64,000 nucleotides of DNA from Burkholderia sp. MS389 (GTDB lineage Bacteria > Pseudomonadota > Gammaproteobacteria > Burkholderiales > Burkholderiaceae). The position numbers and the translations under genes were made by a program. The stretch spans positions 2,728,001 to 2,792,000 of the forward strand of contig NZ_CP045995.1 of the NCBI RefSeq assembly GCF_016899425.1. Direction: 5' to 3'. The notes beneath the pieces were generated by a model. It was not told the DNA's origin and did not search any database. It was given only the letters and a program-made list of their open reading frames with translations. Of the stretch, positions 61,628 through 64,000 are shown piece after piece; the first letter of the stretch is position 1, and every line of letters starts with the position of its first letter.

Positions 61628-62788
61628 TCAGTGCGCGGACGCGGTGGCGGCCGCGTCAGGCGACTTCCAGTCGGTCGCGGCCGCCGGCGCGCCGTCGGTC
61701 AGGCGTTCCATGCCTTCGACGACGATCTTCTGGCCGGCCTGCAGGCCCGACTTGATGCGGTAGCTGCGGTTCGTCAGTTCGCCGACCTCGACCGCCTTCA
61801 GGTGCGCGATGCCCTTTGTGTCGAGCACCCACACCTGCGGCTTGCCGCCGGCGCGCACGATGGCCTGCTGCGGCACCATCACCGCGTTCGCGTAGTGCGC
61901 GCGCGGAATCCGGGCACGCACGTACATGCCCGGCAGCAACTGGCGCTTCGGGTTGTCGACCAGCACGCGCAGCAGCACGTCGCCGGTGCCCGGATCGACG
62001 TTGACGCCCGAGAACAGCATGCGGCCCTTCACGTCGTAGCGGGTGTCGTCGTCGCGCAGCACGTCGACCGGCAGGCCGTTGCGGTCCGACGCTTGCGGCT
62101 GCGACGCGAGCGCGCCGCGCAGCGCTTCGAGCGACGCGGCCGGCTGGCGCACGTCCACGTACACCTGGTCGATCTGCTGGATGCGCGCCATCGGCTGGCT
62201 GTCGCCGCTCGACACCAGCGCGCCTTCGGTCACGAGCGCCTGGTCGATGCGGCCGGCGATCGGCGCTTCCACGGTCGCGAACTTCAGGTCGAGCTGGCGG
62301 CGCGCGAGCGTCGCGCGGGCCTGCGCGACGTCGGCCGCGGCCTGGTCGCGTTGCGATACGGCGTCGTCGTACACTTGGCGGCTGATCGCATCGGCCTCGA
62401 CGAGCGGCTTGAAGCGTGCGGTCTGCACCTTCGCGCGTTCGAGCGCGGCCTGTGCCCGCTGCAGCGACGCGGCGGCGGTATCCATCTCGGCCTTGAACGG
62501 CGCCGGATTGATCTGGAACAGCGGCTGGCCCACGCGCACTTCGGTGCCTTGTTCGAACAGCCTGCGCTGCACGATGCCGCTCACCTGCGGCCGGATCTCG
62601 GCCACCCGCACGGCCGCGACGCGGCCCGGCAGGTCTTCGGTCACGTCGACGCGCATGGCGGTCACGGTCATGGCCGCGACCGGAGTGGCCGGTGCGGCGG
62701 CCTGCTGCTCGGCCGGCCCGCAACCCACCAGCATCGCCGCCACCAGCGCGCATACGGCGCCGTGGCAGCATCGTTTCTGATTCTTCAT
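61628..62788 (-). CDS. RND efflux periplasmic adaptor (membrane-fusion protein)
   Basis: 386 residues. Lipobox signal HGAVCALVAAMLVGC|GPAEQQ. Then the AcrA layout: a lipoyl half (LPGRVAAVRVAEIRPQVSGIVQRRLFEQGTEVRVGQPLFQI), an alpha-hairpin coiled coil (SLQRAQAALERAKVQTARFKPLVEADAISRQVYDDAVSQRDQAAADVAQARA region), the second lipoyl half (ATVEAPIAGRIDQALVTEGALV) and beta-barrel/membrane-proximal domains. First gene of the operon. A perfect 8-bp palindrome (62805-62824) lies in its leader. Confidence 0.95.
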   Translation of the reverse strand: MKNQKRCCHGAVCALVAAMLVGCGPAEQQAAAPATPVAAMTVTAMRVDVTEDLPGRVAAVRVAEIRPQVSGIVQRRLFEQGTEVRVGQPLFQINPAPFKAEMDTAAASLQRAQAALERAKVQTARFKPLVEADAISRQVYDDAVSQRDQAAADVAQARATLARRQLDLKFATVEAPIAGRIDQALVTEGALVSSGDSQPMARIQQIDQVYVDVRQPAASLEALRGALASQPQASDRNGLPVDVLRDDDTRYDVKGRMLFSGVNVDPGTGDVLLRVLVDNPKRQLLPGMYVRARIPRAHYANAVMVPQQAIVRAGGKPQVWVLDTKGIAHLKAVEVGELTNRSYRIKSGLQAGQKIVVEGMERLTDGAPAAATDWKSPDAAATASAH

Positions 62789-63189
62789 AGCGACTCCAGG
62801 AAGCGCAGGCAGCCCACTGCCTGCTTTGACGGGGCGGAGTGTGCTTGGATTAGTTGGGGGCTTTGATGCGGAAAGATGGAGATTCGATGGAGGCGGCGAA
62901 AGGCGCCGAAAGGAGGGGGAGCCGAAGCGGAACGCCCGGACGAACAGGGGGCGGCGCGGTGTTCATGCGCGCGGTGTTTCGGCTCGATGCGCGCGTCGGT
63001 TCGCGTTGGTGTTTAAAGATCGAGCCGGCAGGGCGGCCGGGCGGACTGGCCGACGAGGCGGTGCGTCTGCGCTGGCTGGCGACGACGGGACCGCAGGGCG
63101 CACACGTGCGCGACAGGGCGCGGGCATCGCGTGATGGCGACGCGGATGGAGGTCAGCGAATGCGTCGCGCCATTTGACGCGTAGTCGCG
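62789..63189. other. 401-bp efflux-operon upstream region, no supported gene
   Basis: Only weak overlapping frames lie here; the plus-strand one (62854-63177) is Arg/Gly-rich with no family features. The region must contain the efflux operon promoter. The clear element is the palindrome at 62805-62824. Confidence 0.5.
62805..62824. promoter_or_regulatory. Palindrome in the RND operon leader
   Basis: GCAGGCAG-CCCA-CTGCCTGC is a perfect 8-bp stem with a 4-nt loop, 17-36 nt upstream of the adaptor start and just ahead of its Shine-Dalgarno. It could be a repressor operator or an mRNA hairpin. Confidence 0.55.
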
Positions 63190-63801
63190 CTACTGTTTTG
63201 CGCCGGCCTTCCGCAGTGCGTCCGCGGCATACGTGTTGTCGTGCGTCAGCGCGAGCTGAAGCAGCGACTGGCCGCGCCGGTCGACATGGTTCGGATTCGC
63301 GCCATGCGCCACGAGCAGCGGAATCAGCTCGAAGCGGTTGAACAGCGTCGCGAACCCCAGCGCGGTTTCGCCGGCGCCGTTCGTCTGGTCGATCGGGCAG
63401 CGCGTGTCGATCAGGCGTCGCGCGATGTCGGGTTCGTTCTTGAACAGCGCACCCATTAGTGCGGTGTTGCCGTGACGATCGCCGGCGCACGCGTCGGCGC
63501 CGGCCGACAACAGGTAGTCGAGTGCGGCGGGCTGGCCGTCGTACGACGCGAGGATCACGGCCGTGTAGCCGTGGCTGTCGGTCGCGTCGACCGGATAGCC
63601 GGCGTCGTGCAACGCGCGCAGGATATCGACGCGGCCGACGCGCGCCGCGTCGAACCAGTCGTCGTCATAGCGGCGCAGCGCGGCAGGGTCGGCCTTGCCG
63701 TACGTCGGCCGGTCGGGCAGGTGCGCGCAGCCGGCGAGCGCGGCCAGCGCGAGCGCCGCCGCGGCCGCGCGGATCGCGTGGGGGAAGCGTTCGGATCGCA
63801 T
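63190..63801 (-). CDS. Ankyrin-repeat lipoprotein (AnkB-like)
   Basis: 203 residues. Signal with lipobox ALALAALAGC|AH, then four to five ankyrin repeats (about 50-195): DSHGYTAVILASYDGQPAALDYLLSAGADA, DRHGNTALMGALFKNEPDIARRLID, NGAGETALGFATLFNRFELIPLLVAHGANPN and RRGQSLLQLALTHDNTYAADALRKAG. In Pseudomonas and Burkholderia such periplasmic ankyrin proteins follow the catalase gene and support catalase activity. The catalase C-terminus lies 79 bp upstream on the same strand. Confidence 0.9.
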   Translation of the reverse strand: MRSERFPHAIRAAAAALALAALAGCAHLPDRPTYGKADPAALRRYDDDWFDAARVGRVDILRALHDAGYPVDATDSHGYTAVILASYDGQPAALDYLLSAGADACAGDRHGNTALMGALFKNEPDIARRLIDTRCPIDQTNGAGETALGFATLFNRFELIPLLVAHGANPNHVDRRGQSLLQLALTHDNTYAADALRKAGAKQ

Positions 63802-63880
63802 GAGAGTGTCCTGATGAAGTGGCCGGGCCGACGTGGGCGGCGCGAGCGCACACGTCGGCAGCGACCGGAGCCGCGAGGGA

Positions 63881-64000
63881 TCAGTTGTCGCTCAGCTTCG
63901 CCGCGAGCGACTGCACTTGCTGGACGTTCGCGTGAACGGCCTGCGCGAGACGCGTGCCGTAGTCGGCGTCGGCCTTGTAGAAGTACGACAGCATCGCGTA
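63881..64000 (-). CDS. Catalase, C-terminal end only (cut by window edge)
   Basis: The last 39 codons: YAMLSYFYKADADYGTRLAQ, then a helical tail ending SLAAKLSDN before the TGA at 63881. YKADADYGTRLAQ is the characteristic C-terminus of small-subunit (clade 3) heme catalases. The rest lies beyond the right edge. It is co-directional with and upstream of the ankyrin lipoprotein gene, the usual katA-ankB order. Confidence 0.85.
   Translation of the reverse strand, partial: YAMLSYFYKADADYGTRLAQAVHANVQQVQSLAAKLSDN

Noticed and set aside
58392..61763. 1123-codon open frame antisense to the RND transporter
   Set aside because: Same shadow effect; low-complexity Arg/His/Asp protein with no family features, opposite a clear HAE1 gene.
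62854..63177. 107-codon frame upstream of the efflux operon
   Set aside because: Arg/Gly-rich, no domain or good ribosome site; more likely promoter DNA.

Overview
The window is GC-rich, densely packed and almost entirely protein-coding, with strong GC3 bias. Gene content and order (rpsU-yqeY-dnaG-rpoD macromolecular-synthesis block, xseB-ispA-dxs, a BPSS1780-type membrane protein, DUF3563, ohrR-ohr, catalase beside an ankyrin lipoprotein) point to the main chromosome of a Burkholderia species, most likely of the Burkholderia cepacia complex. This assignment comes from recognising protein families and gene order; no database search was run.

Layout. 1-6.4 kb: the 3' part of a TreZ-like GH13 protein whose catalytic motifs are all lost, then a leftward series LysR -> EamA exporter -> degenerate histidine-kinase-like protein -> CorC/HlyC-type CBS protein -> ThiE/TenI-like protein. 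6.5-9.6 kb: a small tautomerase, a CHAD protein and ModE. 9.7-13.2 kb: the molybdate transporter genes modABC, read leftward, with a TnpB-only IS200/IS605-type element sitting between modB and modC; a ModE-type operator precedes modA. 13.3-19.3 kb: PAP2 phosphatase, PHB-depolymerase-type esterase, DUF3563 with a striking palindromic promoter, ohr/ohrR, BPSS1780-type protein, thrB and a DUF2782-type exported protein. 19.4-27.4 kb is patchy and accessory-looking: AMP nucleosidase (amn), a tiny secreted Cys/Pro repeat protein, a LysR-controlled oxidoreductase cluster (aldo/keto reductase, SDR, cupin), a second tautomerase, a GlxA/FtrA regulator, and two decayed gene pieces (the head of a LysR gene and an internal fragment of amn). 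28-43.4 kb is core: LOG-family protein, polA, NDH-2, a Tat-exported dienelactone hydrolase, a sulfurtransferase, a Rieske oxygenase, xseB-ispA-dxs, folE2, tsaD and a HI0933-type flavoprotein. 43.4-49 kb: rpsU, yqeY, dnaG, rpoD, then a CAU-anticodon tRNA. 49.3-55.3 kb: a PLD/cardiolipin-synthase-like lipoprotein, a MocR/PdxR regulator with an expanded 15-bp coding repeat, the divergent PNPOx-like protein it probably controls, and a secreted S53 (sedolisin) protease. 55.9-62.8 kb: an RND tripartite efflux operon followed by an OmpR-type response regulator and a translationally coupled small gene. 63.2-64 kb: an ankyrin lipoprotein and the C-terminal end of a catalase.

Most notable: (i) the TnpB element inside modABC, whose TnpB has Gly at the usual RuvC-II Glu position and a candidate replacement Glu 44 residues later; (ii) the intact but catalytically ablated TreZ homologue; (iii) a 15-bp perfect inverted repeat embracing the TATAAT of the DUF3563 promoter; (iv) the secreted triplicate-motif peptide; (v) the duplicated amn fragment; and (vi) the in-frame GNGRR repeat expansion in MocR. 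I see no CRISPR array, prophage or rRNA operon.
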